Positions 43,763 through 52,900 of a stretch of 64,000 nt of DNA are shown in pieces. The notes under the pieces are model-generated. The model searched no databases. It was not told the origin of the DNA and saw only the letters and a list, made by a program, of their open reading frames with translations. The first letter of the stretch is position 1, and every line of letters starts with the position of its first letter. Both the position numbers and the translations under genes were made by a program. Source of the stretch: Streptomyces abyssalis (lineage in GTDB: Bacteria; Actinomycetota; Actinomycetes; Streptomycetales; Streptomycetaceae); NCBI RefSeq assembly GCF_001751365.1, contig NZ_LJGT01000041.1, positions 1,109,045 to 1,173,044 on the forward strand, written 5' to 3'.

Positions 43763-45070
43763 TCAGCCGTCCAGGCGCACCGGCAGTGTCCTCGTGCTGT
43801 TGCCGATGAAGCTCGCCAGCGGCGTCAACTCCTCCTCCGGCACGGCGAGCCGAAGATCCGGGTGACGGCCGAAGAGCGCTTCGAGAGCGATGACCGCCTC
43901 CATCCTGGCCAGCGGGGCGCCGATGCAGAAGTGCGCGCCGTGGCCGAAGGACAGGTGGCGCTTGTTCCGGCGCGTGACGTCGAACTCCGCCGCGTCGTCC
44001 CCGTACGTACGCGGATCGCGTCCGGCGGCGGTGTAGCAGGCGAGCACGGGCGTACCCCTGGGGATCGCGGTGCCGCCGACGGTGAGGTCCGCCACGGGGT
44101 AGCGGAAGGGGAAGTAGCTGACCGGGCTGTCGTAGCGGAGTGTCTCCTCGACGACGTCGTCCCAGGAGACGGAGCCGTCGCGTACGAGGGCGAGCTGGCC
44201 GCGGTGTGCGCACAGGGCGCGCACCGCGTTGGTGATGAGGTTCAGCGTGGTCTCGTGCCCGGCGACGATCATCAGCATGAGTGTGCCCACGAGTTCGGTC
44301 TCGCTCAGCCTGTCGCCGTCCTCCTCGCGGGCGGCGACGAGTGCGCTGGTGAGGTCGTCCCCCGGGTCGGCGCGGCGGATCCCGACGACCTGGGCGAGTA
44401 ACTCGGCGACCTCGCGGTTGGCGGCGATCACCTCGGCCGGCTCGGCACTCGTACTGACGAGCACGCCGGAGAGGTGGTGCAGCCGGTCGCGCAGCCGGGC
44501 GTCGACACCGAGGAGTTCGCAGATGACGCTCATCGGCAGCGGGTAGGCGAAGTGCTGCCGCAGGTCGACGGTGCCGTCCTCGTCCGCGGCGGCGGGCAGC
44601 GCGTCCAGCAGACCGGCGGTCAGCATCTCCACACGGGGACGCAGGCCGTCCACGCGCCGTGCCGTGAAGGCCTTGCTGACCAGGCCGCGCAGTCTCCGGT
44701 GGTCCGCGCCGTCGGCGGTGGTCATGCCTTCGACGGTGGCGAAGACGGTGAGCGGCCAGCCCTCGGGCACGTGGCCCTCCTGGAGTGCCGCGAAGTGGCA
44801 GGCGTTCTTGGCCACGTCGGGATGGGTGAGGAAGTCCCGCAGTTCCGCGTGACCGGTGACGGCCGCCCCTGCAACCTCGCCCGGCAGCGTGACGTGGACG
44901 GCCGGACCGCGGGTGCGCAGCCGCTCGTTGACGGCGTGCTGGTCGCGTCCGCGGGGATCGAGGCGGTGGGGCGCGTCCGGAGCGCCGGCTGCCGCCTGGG
45001 GCGGCGTGCCGGACGTCTCAGGTGTCCCGGGGCGACCGGGTGCGGGGAGTGCGTCGGCTGAGTCGGTCAT
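43763..45070 (-). CDS. cytochrome P450
   Basis: 435-residue bacterial P450 (CYP105/107-like by look). I-helix IVAGHETTLNLITN, K-helix EETLRYDSPVSY and heme loop HLSFGHGAHFCIGAPLARME with the Cys ligand are all intact. The N-terminus has an Ala/Gly/Pro-rich tail, which may be trimmed. ATG 45070 is nine bases after GGAG. No ferredoxin or ferredoxin reductase gene is adjacent. It is divergent from accB. Function cannot be assigned. It is unrelated by position to the remnant at 38.3 kb. Confidence 0.92.
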   Translation of the reverse strand: MTDSADALPAPGRPGTPETSGTPPQAAAGAPDAPHRLDPRGRDQHAVNERLRTRGPAVHVTLPGEVAGAAVTGHAELRDFLTHPDVAKNACHFAALQEGHVPEGWPLTVFATVEGMTTADGADHRRLRGLVSKAFTARRVDGLRPRVEMLTAGLLDALPAAADEDGTVDLRQHFAYPLPMSVICELLGVDARLRDRLHHLSGVLVSTSAEPAEVIAANREVAELLAQVVGIRRADPGDDLTSALVAAREEDGDRLSETELVGTLMLMIVAGHETTLNLITNAVRALCAHRGQLALVRDGSVSWDDVVEETLRYDSPVSYFPFRYPVADLTVGGTAIPRGTPVLACYTAAGRDPRTYGDDAAEFDVTRRNKRHLSFGHGAHFCIGAPLARMEAVIALEALFGRHPDLRLAVPEEELTPLASFIGNSTRTLPVRLDG

Positions 45071-45523
45071 CGGACGGTGCTCCTGCGGGCCGGGGTGCGG
45101 GCGGGCTGCGGGCGTGATGGAGTCCGGGCTGCGGGACGGCTGCCGGCGGGCCGGGGGCGGGATGCCGGCGGAGCGGACGACCCGCTCTTGAAGGCTGCGC
45201 CCACCGCCCTTGTGCCGCAAGGGAGTTGCGGTCCAGGACGGACGGGGCCCGGGGACCGGGCAGGGCGGGACCGAGCGTGAGCTGTGCGGTCCGGATGCGC
45301 TGAGCTGCGGTTGCGCGGAAGCCCGTGCCCCGCCTGCGCGCGCTGGAGGGGCACTGTCACACGGCTGTGGAAACCCCACAGCCCGGTGGCGGCCGGATGT
45401 GAGGGTTCGCTGCCCTGAAGCGGCGCTTCCGCGTCCTTCTGTCCAGCGCGGCCATGAATCGCGTCCGGACACTGTCTGAATCTGACGAGGATGAATCGCC
45501 CTGCCGTTTCGTAGGGTCTATAC
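45071..45523. other. divergent region, P450 to accB
   Basis: 450 bases without a gene. A perfect hairpin CTGTGG-AAACC-CCACAG lies at 45365-45381. The accB promoter is at its right end: TAGGGT at 45512-45517, six bases ahead of ATG 45524. Confidence 0.5.
45512..45523 (+). promoter_or_regulatory. leaderless promoter -10 of accB
   Basis: TAGGGT is six bases from the ATG of accB, with no ribosome site. Confidence 0.45.
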
Positions 45524-47158
45524 ATGACCGATCAGACCCAGCCGTCGCAGCAGGCGCAGCAGACCATGGACACCGTGGCCGCGCCCGAGGCCGCGGGCCC
45601 CGAGGCGCAGGATGCCCGCGGGCGTGTGGCGGAACTGCGTGCTCTGCGGGAGCTTGCTCTGCAGGGTCCCAGTGAACGGGCGACGCAGGCTCAGCACGCG
45701 AAGGGGAAGCTGACCGTCCGGGAGCGGATCGAACTGCTGCTGGACGAGGGGACGTTCCGTGAGGTGGAGCCGCTGCGGCGGCACCGTGCCACGGGTTTCG
45801 GACTGGAGGAGAAGAAGCCCCACACCGACGGTGTGGTCACCGGGTGGGGGCTGGTGCACGGGCGGACCGTGTTCCTCTACGCGCACGACTTCCGCATCTT
45901 CGGCGGCGCGCTGGGGGAGGCGCACGCCACGAAGATCCACAAGATCATGGATATGGCGATCTCGGCCGGTGCGCCGCTGATCTCGCTCAACGACGGTGCG
46001 GGTGCCCGTATCCAGGAGGGCGTCTCGGCGCTTGCCGGCTACGGGGGGATCTTCCAGCGCAACACCCGCGCGTCGGGCGTGATCCCGCAGATCTCGGTGA
46101 TGCTCGGCCCGTGCGCGGGCGGCGCGGCCTACAGCCCCGCGCTCACGGACTTCGTGTTCATGGTCCGCGACACCTCGCAGATGTTCATCACCGGCCCGGA
46201 CGTGGTGCAGGCGGTGACCGGCGCGCAGGTCTCGCAGAACGGTCTCGGCGGCGCGGACGTGCACGCGGCGACCTCGGGTGTCTCGCACTTCGCCTACGAC
46301 GACGAGCAGTCGTGCCTGGAAGAGGTGCGGTATCTGCTGTCGATGCTGCCGAGCAACAACCGGGAGAACCCGCCGGCCGAGGAGAGCCACGACCCGGTGG
46401 ACCGGCGCGGCGAGGTGCTCCTGGATCTGGTGCCGGCCGACGGCAACCGTCCGTACGACATGCGCAAGGTGATCGAGGAACTCGTCGACGACGGGGATCT
46501 GCTGGAGATCCACGAGCGGTGGGCGACGAACCTGATCGTGTGTCTGGCCAGGATGGACGGCCAGGTGGTGGGCGTCATCGCCAACCAGCCGCAGTCGCTG
46601 GCCGGGGTGCTGGACATCGAGGCGTCGGAGAAGGGCGCCCGCTTCGTGCAGATGTGCGACGCGTTCAACATCCCCATCGTCACGCTGCTGGACGTGCCGG
46701 GCTTCCTGCCCGGCGTCGACCAGGAGCACGGCGGGATCATCCGGCACGGCGCCAAGCTGCTGTACGCGTACTGCAACGCGACGGTGCCGCGGATCTCGGT
46801 GGTGCTGCGCAAGGCCTACGGCGGCGCGTACATCGTGATGGACTCGCAGTCGATCGGCGCCGATCTGACCTTCGCCTGGCCGACGAACGAGATCGCGGTC
46901 ATGGGCGCGGAGGGCGCGGCGAACGTGATCTTCCGCCGGGAGATCAACGGCGCGGACGATCCGGAGGCGATGCGGGCCCGGATGGTCAAGGAGTACAAGG
47001 CCGAGCTGATGCATCCGTACTACGCAGCCGAGCGCGGTCTCGTCGACGACGTCATCGACCCGGCCGAGACCCGCGAAGTGCTCGTCCGCTCACTGCAGAT
47101 GCTCCGCACCAAGCACGCGGATCTGCCCTCACGCAAACACGGCAATCCCCCTCAGTAA
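45524..47158 (+). CDS. accB: acyl-CoA carboxylase beta (carboxyltransferase) subunit
   Basis: 544-residue carboxyltransferase of the crotonase fold, with both N- and C-domains (KLTVRERIELLLDEGTFRE; ISLNDGAGARIQEGV; GPCAGGAAYSPALTDF; LDVPGFLPGVDQEHGGIIRH; VLRKAYGGAYIVMDSQSIGA). It transfers the carboxyl group from biotin to acetyl- or propionyl-CoA to make malonyl- or methylmalonyl-CoA for fatty acids and polyketides. The partner alpha (biotin) subunit is elsewhere. The epsilon subunit follows, the accB-accE pair known from Streptomyces. A duplicated CTCAGTAAGGG block overlaps the stop. Confidence 0.95.
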   Translation: MTDQTQPSQQAQQTMDTVAAPEAAGPEAQDARGRVAELRALRELALQGPSERATQAQHAKGKLTVRERIELLLDEGTFREVEPLRRHRATGFGLEEKKPHTDGVVTGWGLVHGRTVFLYAHDFRIFGGALGEAHATKIHKIMDMAISAGAPLISLNDGAGARIQEGVSALAGYGGIFQRNTRASGVIPQISVMLGPCAGGAAYSPALTDFVFMVRDTSQMFITGPDVVQAVTGAQVSQNGLGGADVHAATSGVSHFAYDDEQSCLEEVRYLLSMLPSNNRENPPAEESHDPVDRRGEVLLDLVPADGNRPYDMRKVIEELVDDGDLLEIHERWATNLIVCLARMDGQVVGVIANQPQSLAGVLDIEASEKGARFVQMCDAFNIPIVTLLDVPGFLPGVDQEHGGIIRHGAKLLYAYCNATVPRISVVLRKAYGGAYIVMDSQSIGADLTFAWPTNEIAVMGAEGAANVIFRREINGADDPEAMRARMVKEYKAELMHPYYAAERGLVDDVIDPAETREVLVRSLQMLRTKHADLPSRKHGNPPQ

Positions 47159-47176
47159 GGGCCTCCTCAGTAAGGG

Positions 47177-47413
47177 ATGAAGACTTCGATGAACCCGACC
47201 GACACAGCCGGCAGCCGCCTCGTCCGCGTGGAGAAGGGCGAGGCCAGCGAGGAGGAACTCGCAGCCGTCACGGCTCTGTTGCTCGCCCGCGCCGCTGCTT
47301 CGGCCAGGCACGAGCAGATTCCGGCCGCTCGCGGCGCCGGAAGCGGCAAGGCGGGCTGGCGGCGGCTGGAGCGCGCACGCGGCTTCCGCGCCCCGCACAG
47401 CTGGCAGGGCTGA
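47177..47413 (+). CDS. accE: acyl-CoA carboxylase epsilon subunit
   Basis: 78-residue epsilon subunit that binds AccB and stimulates the carboxylase. RLVRVEKGEASEEELAAVTA, LLLARAAASA and the end GWRRLERARGFRAPHSWQG are typical. ATG 47177 may be too early; ATG 47189 gives a 74-residue protein. It is 18 bases after accB and followed by a long hairpin. Confidence 0.9.
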   Translation: MKTSMNPTDTAGSRLVRVEKGEASEEELAAVTALLLARAAASARHEQIPAARGAGSGKAGWRRLERARGFRAPHSWQG

Positions 47414-47497
47414 GGACGAGGACGAAGACGCCCCGGCGGACAGCGGCTGCGGCCCTGCACCCGGCAGCACATCGAGCACGGCAGTACACGTGCACAC

Positions 47498-47548
47498 CAC
47501 AGCGAGGACGGCCTCCCGGTGAACTCACGGGAGGCCGTCCTCGCTGTG
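47498..47548 (+). terminator. accBE terminator
   Basis: Perfect 21-bp stem (47498-47518 with 47528-47548) and a nine-base loop, 85 bases after accE. It also stands in front of the small gene that runs toward it, so it may work from both sides. Confidence 0.9.
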
Positions 47549-47576
47549 CTGCCGTCTGTCGTGTGCCGGCGTCTCG

Positions 47577-47759
47577 TCAGCCGACGGGTGCGTCTTCGAG
47601 CACTGTGCGCCCGGGATTCGCTGTATGCGCGGGAAGGCCGTCGAGACTTTCGGCCTCTTCGGCGACGGCCGTCGTGGTCAGCTCGTCCGCGTCCTGGAGG
47701 TTCACCAGGGTGGTGCGGCGCGGGTTGGCTGTATTGCGCATGATAAGGGTGGTCTTCAC
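47577..47759 (-). CDS. small acidic protein of unknown function
   Basis: 60 residues from GTG 47759 (54 from ATG 47741). After a basic start (MRNTANPRRTTLVNLQDADE) it is rich in Thr, Ala and Glu, ending LPAHTANPGRTVLEDAPVG. TACGGT five bases before GTG is a possible leaderless -10. It is convergent with accE; the hairpin between them is shared. No domain is recognised. It is not Cys-containing and has no modifying enzymes beside it. Confidence 0.55.
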   Translation of the reverse strand: MKTTLIMRNTANPRRTTLVNLQDADELTTTAVAEEAESLDGLPAHTANPGRTVLEDAPVG

Positions 47760-48308
47760 GCTCGACCGTACCTCGCACTTTCCAATTGGCTTGTCTTTCC
47801 GCGGTGTTCTGTAAACAAGGCTAGGCCGCCTTTTCCTTTCGTTACGTGACGCGGGCAACGCGGAGCGTGTGAGGTTCCTCACCGGGGCGCGGGCAAAAGG
47901 GACTTACGTGATGAGCCGCGACCAGGACCGAAGCGGACATGAGGGCCAGACGTGAGGTTCCGGTTCCGCGCCTGATAAAGCTGAGGTGTGAAGGGCCGGC
48001 GGCGCGCGGCAGAAAAGTCCGGAATCACGGGAAGTGCTCTGCACAGCATGTGACGGAGCAATGGCGGAGCGTCACTTGGGGTCCCGGGTTTTCCACAGGC
48101 CTTGTTGGAGATCCGGCACTGTGCTGGAATTCCACGGACCGCTGCGGGAAACAACCGGCGCGCAGGGGCGCAGAGCAGCGCCGCGTGGCGGTCAGGGGAC
48201 GCGCGCCGGTCACTTCACGACCGCCCGGGGGGCCTTGGGACCCCCACGACTCGATACCGTCCCGCCGTCCCAAGCGGAGGGGCGCCTGGTCCAGAGGTTG
48301 CGACGCTA
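47760..48308. other. intergenic region before the first conservon
   Basis: About 550 bases, with an AT-rich stretch at 47770-47850 that should hold promoters of the divergent genes. GTGAGG-TT-CCTCAC at 47869-47882 is a palindrome. I see no gene. Confidence 0.5.
47869..47882. promoter_or_regulatory. GTGAGG/CCTCAC palindrome
   Basis: Exact six-base arms two bases apart, about 110 bases upstream of the small acidic gene. It recalls the half-sites of developmental regulators such as BldD (TGA..TCA type), but the match is only partial. Confidence 0.35.
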
Positions 48309-51300
48309 GTGCAGGGACGTTTCAAGAGGGATGGCAGCGCTGCGGGGGATCCGGAGCCGCGCGGAATGACGGACCGCGGATCCACACCCCAGCGCGCCCA
48401 GCAGAGTGGGCCCACGGCCGCCGTGCACGACGAAGACGGCGCGGCGACGAACCGTCCGGCCGTGACGAGCGAGAAGAGCACGGAGCAGCGACTCAGGACG
48501 CCTCCTGGGCCGGGCTCGCGTGCCGCGCTGCGCAACTGGCGGATCAGTACGCGTCTGGTCTCGCTGCTCGCCCTTCCCGTGGTCGCCGCAACGACCCTGG
48601 GTGCCCTGCGGATTCAGGATTCGCTCGGCAAGGTCGACCAGCTCGAGAACATGAAGCAGCTCACGGAGATGACCGAGCAGGCGACCGAACTCGCCGCCGC
48701 CCTCCAGGAAGAGCGCGACCGCTCGGCCGGTCCGCTGGTCGCCACCGCGGACTCCAAGGACGACACCGTCGTCGGCCCGCGTGAGAAGACGGACCAGTCC
48801 TTCCAGGCGTTCAAGGAAGCCACCTCGGACCTCGACGGCAGTGACCGCTCACTGGCGGGCGTCCAGTCCACCGTTCTCGACATCACCCGCCAGCTGACCG
48901 CGATCAAGAACATCCGCGAACGGGCGTACGACAACGAGGCGTCGGTCTCCCAGACGGTCAACAGCTACAACCAGCTGGTCGATTCGCTGCTCTCCCTGTC
49001 CCAGGACATGGCGCAGGCGACGAACAACAGCGAGATGATCCAGAGCACCCGCGCCCTGGCCGCGTTCTCCACCGCCAAGGAGTACGCGTCGATCCAGCGC
49101 GCCATCATCTCCGCCGGCCTTGCCGTCAAGGGCGGTCCCGAACTCTCCGAGAGCGACCGGCTCTACGCCAAGACGGCGGCCGAGAGCGAGAGCGCCTCCC
49201 TCGGCAGCTTCAACCAGATCTACGGCGAGGAGAAGGCCTCCGAGCTGACCAAGCCGCTCGACGGCGGCGTCGTCAACATCACCCTCGCGGACAAGTACCG
49301 CGACCGCGTGCTGAACAACCCCGACGGCATCAAGAGCGAGAACCGTTCGTACCCCGACTGGTACGACCAGGACCGCTCCAAGATCGACGAGATGGCGAAG
49401 ATCGAGTCCACGCTGCTCTCGCAGATGGAGCAGCAGGCCCGCGAGCTGCGTGCCGACGCCCAGCGTGAGGCGTTCCTCAACGGCGCCGTCATCCTGCTCG
49501 TCCTCGGCATCTCCCTCGTCGGGGCCTTCGTCGTCGCCCGCTCCATGGTCCGCTCGCTGCGGCGCCTGCAGGACACCGCCCAGGACGTCGCCCGCAAGCG
49601 GCTGCCGGAGCTGGTGCGTCAGATGTCCGAGTCCGAGCCGCAGGACGTGGACACCTCCGTCGAGTCCGTCGGTGTGCACAGCCGGGACGAGATCGGCAAG
49701 GTGGCCTCCGCGTTCGACGACGTCCACCGCGAGGCCGTCCGGCTCGCCGGCGAGCAGGCCCTGCTGCGGGGCAACGTCAACGCGATGTTCACCAACCTCT
49801 CGCGGCGCAGCCAGGGCCTCATCCAGCGTCAGCTCTCGCTCATATCCGAGCTGGAGTCGCGTGAGGCCGACCCGGACCAGCTCTCCTCGCTCTTCAAGCT
49901 GGACCACCTCGCGACCCGTATGCGCCGTAACGGTGAGAACCTGCTCGTCCTCGCGGGCGAGGAGCCGGGCCGCCGCTGGACCAGGCCCGTCCCGCTCGTC
50001 GACGTGCTGCGCGCCGCCGCCTCCGAGGTGGAGCAGTACGAGCGCATCGAACTGAACTCGGTGCCCGCAACCGAGGTCGCGGGCCGCGTCGTCAACGACC
50101 TCGTACACCTGCTGGCGGAGCTGCTGGAGAACGCGACGTCCTTCTCCTCGCCGCAGACGAAGGTCAAGGTCACCGGTCACGCCCTGCCCGACGGGCGCGT
50201 GCTGGTGGAGATCCACGACACGGGCATCGGCCTCTCCCCGGAGGACCTCTCCGCGATCAACGAGCGGCTGGCGAGCCCGCCGACCGTCGACGTCTCGGTC
50301 TCCCGCCGCATGGGCCTGTTCGTGGTCGGCCGCCTCTCGCTGCGGCACGGCATCCGGATCCAGCTCCGCCCGTCCGACTCCGGCGGCACGACCGCCCTTG
50401 TCATGCTGCCCGTCGACGTCGCGCAGGGCGGGGCGCAGGGCCCGCAGGGAGCCAAGGGCAAGCCCGCCGGTGCGGGCGGCCCCGGCGGCAACGGCGCCGG
50501 CGTCCCCAAGGGCGCCGGCCTCGCCGCCGCGCTGCAGCGCGGACCGGGCTCCGGCCCGGGCACCCGGCAGGTCGGCGGCGGCGACGCGCGGCCCGCACTG
50601 CCCGGTTCGGACGTCCCCGTGGGGGCCGGTGCCGGCCCCGGCGGCGGCCCGCCGACCACGAACCTCTTCGGCGACAGCGGCCAGGGCAGGGGCCCCGGCC
50701 CGGACCGCCCGGGCGCGGGCTCCGGCCCGCCGAACCGCCAGGCTCCGCCGCTGCCGCAGCGGCCCGGCCCGGCGGGTGCACTGCCCGGCGGCGCGGGAGC
50801 CGGCGGCGGCCAGGGCGGCCCGGAACCGGCCGAGTTCGACAGGCCGGCCGGCGGCTGGGGCGGTTCCTGGGAGCGGGAGAGCCAGTCGACCGGTGAGTTC
50901 CAGCGTCCGCAGTCGCCTTCGGACACCGGTGAGTTCCAGCGTCCCCAGTCGCCTTCGGACACGGGCGAGTTCCAGCGTCCCCAGTCGCCTTCGGACACCG
51001 GTGAGTTCCAGCGTCCGTCCCCCTCCGACACCGGCGAGTTCCAGCGTCCCCAGTCGCCTTCGGACACGGGCGAGTTCCAGCGTCCGCCGTCCCCCTCCGA
51101 CACCGGCGAGTTCCAGCGTCCGGAGCCCGGCGGGCCGAGCGACACCTCGCAGTTCGCGCGTCCGGACCAGTGGACCCAGGCGCGTCCGAGCTGGGCCACG
51201 GCCTCCGGTCCCGCGGAGGACGGCCCCCGCGGGCACGACGAGACCGAGTCCAGCGACACGGGCGAGTTCGCCCGCCCCGGCTACACCGGCGCCTCCAGCG

Positions 51301-51992
51301 GCGGCCAGGGCGCAGCCCCGGGCCGCGAGGAGCAGCAGAGCGAGCAGACGCAGGGCGGCCAGCAGCCCTCGTACGACCCGGACTTCGGCATACCTTCCGG
51401 TCCGCCGGCGGCGGCGGACGCCCCGACGCCGATCTTCGAGTCGATCGAGTCCAACTGGTTCCGCGCGGCGTCCTCGGCGCCTCCGCCCCCGCCCCCGTCG
51501 GCACCGCCGGCTCAGCGGGAGTCCGCGGAGTACGCCACGCCGGAGCGGTCCTCGCAGCACGCGCCCACGCCGCGACCGGGGCAGCCGGCCTCGGCCGTAC
51601 CGCCGATGCCGCAGCGGCACGCGGCCCGCCCGTCCTCGGAGGGGGCCTCGGCGAACTCCACTCACTCCACCGCTGCCCAGCACGGCGCCGACACCGGCGC
51701 CCACTGGGGAGCCTCGCCCAACGACGAGCGCTGGCGCCGCGCGGAGCAGGTCCGCCAGCCCGCCGCGGGCGGAGTGACCACCTCCGGCCTGCCGCGCCGT
51801 GTGCCCCGCGCCAATCTCGTCGCGGGCACCGCTCAGCAGCAGTCCTCCGCACAAGCAGGACCGCAGGTCTCGCGTGCACCCGATGACGTCCGCGGCAGGC
51901 TGACCAACCTCCGCCGCGGCATCCAGCAGGGCCGACAAGCCGGTACGACGAACGGCCGCGGCATAGGCCCCCATTACCAGCAGGAGCGTTAG
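48309..51992 (+). CDS. cvnA: conservon histidine kinase-like sensor, first conservon
   Basis: 1227 residues. Cytoplasmic N-tail, TM1 at about 80-100 (LVSLLALPVVAATTLGALRI), a nitrate/NIT-like extracellular sensor to about 390, TM2 at about 393-415, HAMP, then the kinase core with the N box LVHLLAELLENATSFSSPQT (about 598) and IHDTGIGLSPEDL. The phospho-acceptor His region is not the usual one. A Pro/Gly-rich tail follows from about 700, including seven TGEFQRP repeats (about 861-939), and ends in GLPRRVPRANLVAGT and VRGRLTNLRRGI. GTG 48309 is chosen; ATG 48366 is an alternative. CvnA with CvnB, C and D forms a membrane-bound G-protein-like complex. Confidence 0.9.
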   Translation: MQGRFKRDGSAAGDPEPRGMTDRGSTPQRAQQSGPTAAVHDEDGAATNRPAVTSEKSTEQRLRTPPGPGSRAALRNWRISTRLVSLLALPVVAATTLGALRIQDSLGKVDQLENMKQLTEMTEQATELAAALQEERDRSAGPLVATADSKDDTVVGPREKTDQSFQAFKEATSDLDGSDRSLAGVQSTVLDITRQLTAIKNIRERAYDNEASVSQTVNSYNQLVDSLLSLSQDMAQATNNSEMIQSTRALAAFSTAKEYASIQRAIISAGLAVKGGPELSESDRLYAKTAAESESASLGSFNQIYGEEKASELTKPLDGGVVNITLADKYRDRVLNNPDGIKSENRSYPDWYDQDRSKIDEMAKIESTLLSQMEQQARELRADAQREAFLNGAVILLVLGISLVGAFVVARSMVRSLRRLQDTAQDVARKRLPELVRQMSESEPQDVDTSVESVGVHSRDEIGKVASAFDDVHREAVRLAGEQALLRGNVNAMFTNLSRRSQGLIQRQLSLISELESREADPDQLSSLFKLDHLATRMRRNGENLLVLAGEEPGRRWTRPVPLVDVLRAAASEVEQYERIELNSVPATEVAGRVVNDLVHLLAELLENATSFSSPQTKVKVTGHALPDGRVLVEIHDTGIGLSPEDLSAINERLASPPTVDVSVSRRMGLFVVGRLSLRHGIRIQLRPSDSGGTTALVMLPVDVAQGGAQGPQGAKGKPAGAGGPGGNGAGVPKGAGLAAALQRGPGSGPGTRQVGGGDARPALPGSDVPVGAGAGPGGGPPTTNLFGDSGQGRGPGPDRPGAGSGPPNRQAPPLPQRPGPAGALPGGAGAGGGQGGPEPAEFDRPAGGWGGSWERESQSTGEFQRPQSPSDTGEFQRPQSPSDTGEFQRPQSPSDTGEFQRPSPSDTGEFQRPQSPSDTGEFQRPPSPSDTGEFQRPEPGGPSDTSQFARPDQWTQARPSWATASGPAEDGPRGHDETESSDTGEFARPGYTGASSGGQGAAPGREEQQSEQTQGGQQPSYDPDFGIPSGPPAAADAPTPIFESIESNWFRAASSAPPPPPPSAPPAQRESAEYATPERSSQHAPTPRPGQPASAVPPMPQRHAARPSSEGASANSTHSTAAQHGADTGAHWGASPNDERWRRAEQVRQPAAGGVTTSGLPRRVPRANLVAGTAQQQSSAQAGPQVSRAPDDVRGRLTNLRRGIQQGRQAGTTNGRGIGPHYQQER
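50889..51125 (+). repeat. TGEFQRP protein and DNA repeat array in cvnA
   Basis: Seven units of about 33-36 bases encode (P)SPSDTGEFQRP(Q). The DNA units are nearly identical (CCTTCGGACACCGGTGAGTT or close variants), so slippage is likely. It falls in the predicted disordered cytoplasmic tail. Confidence 0.9.
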
Positions 51993-52415
51993 TTGAGTCC
52001 GATGAGCCAGGCGGCGCAGAATCTGAACTGGTTGATCACCAACTTCGTGGACAACACACCAGGTGTGTCGCACACGGTGGTGGTCTCCGCGGACGGCCTC
52101 CTTCTGGCCATGTCCGAGGGATTCCCGCGCGACCGCGCCGACCAGTTGGCGGCGGTCGCTTCGGGGCTGACCTCACTGACCGCCGGTGCCTCCCGGATAT
52201 TCGAGGGTGGCCCGGTCAATCAAACCGTGGTGGAGATGGAGCGCGGCTTCCTCTTCATCATGTCCATCTCGGACGGCTCGTCACTGGCCGTCCTCGCTCA
52301 TCCGGAGGCTGACATCGGTCTCATCGGATACGAGATGGCGCTACTGGTAGACCGCGCAGGAACCGTCCTCACCCCTGACGTGCGCGCTGAACTTCAGGGG
52401 AGCATCCTCAACTGA
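51993..52415 (+). CDS. cvnB: roadblock/LC7-domain protein, first conservon
   Basis: 140 residues. Whole-length roadblock/LC7 domain: NLNWLITNFVDNTPGVSHTV, VVSADGLLLAMSEGFPRDRA, QTVVEMERGFLFIMSISDGS. TTG 51993 is used, since AGGAG lies six bases upstream and the paralogue at 57109 has GTG in the same place; ATG 52002 is the alternative. It starts directly after the cvnA stop. It probably regulates the nucleotide state of the CvnD GTPase. Confidence 0.92.
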   Translation: MSPMSQAAQNLNWLITNFVDNTPGVSHTVVVSADGLLLAMSEGFPRDRADQLAAVASGLTSLTAGASRIFEGGPVNQTVVEMERGFLFIMSISDGSSLAVLAHPEADIGLIGYEMALLVDRAGTVLTPDVRAELQGSILN

Positions 52416-52489
52416 TCTGAAAGCTCCCCCTACATGAGCCACCTCAGTCCGTTAACCGACCCCGACCTCATGCCTCGCCCGGAGGAGCC

Positions 52490-52900
52490 ATGACCCCGCC
52501 AGCCTCGCCCGGCCCGTACGGTGCCCCATACCAGCACGCACCGTACGGAGGTGAGGGCGACCAGCCGCTGGTGCGCCCATATGCGATGACGGGCGGCCGC
52601 ACCAGGCCGCGCTACCAGCTCGCCATCGAAGCACTGGTGAGCACCAGCGCCGACCCGGTCCAGCTTCAGGGTCTGCTCCCGGAACACCAGCGCATCTGCC
52701 ATCTGTGCCGGGAGGTCAAGTCGGTCGCAGAGGTCTCCGCCCTGCTCGCGATACCGCTGGGCGTGGCCCGGATCCTGGTCGCCGATCTCGCCGAGGCCGG
52801 AATGGTGGCCATCCACCAGCCCGGCGGCAGCTCCGAGCCCGGCGGCGCGCCAGATGTGACGTTGCTCGAAAGGGTGCTCAGTGGACTTCGCAAGCTCTAG
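52490..52900 (+). CDS. cvnC: DUF742 protein, first conservon
   Basis: 136 residues with DUF742 winged-helix-like fold: LVRPYAMTGGRTRPRYQLAI, LPEHQRICHLCREVKSVAEV and LLAIPLGVARILVADLAEAG, ending LLERVLSGLRKL. ATG 52490 follows GGAGGAG. The end overlaps cvnD by 20 bases in another frame, exactly as in the second conservon. The N-terminus is short (about 26 residues before DUF742). Confidence 0.92.
   Translation: MTPPASPGPYGAPYQHAPYGGEGDQPLVRPYAMTGGRTRPRYQLAIEALVSTSADPVQLQGLLPEHQRICHLCREVKSVAEVSALLAIPLGVARILVADLAEAGMVAIHQPGGSSEPGGAPDVTLLERVLSGLRKL

Noticed and set aside
47577-47759. RiPP precursor
   Set aside because: It has a Thr/Glu-rich middle, but there are no ATP-grasp, YcaO, radical SAM or lanthipeptide enzymes nearby.
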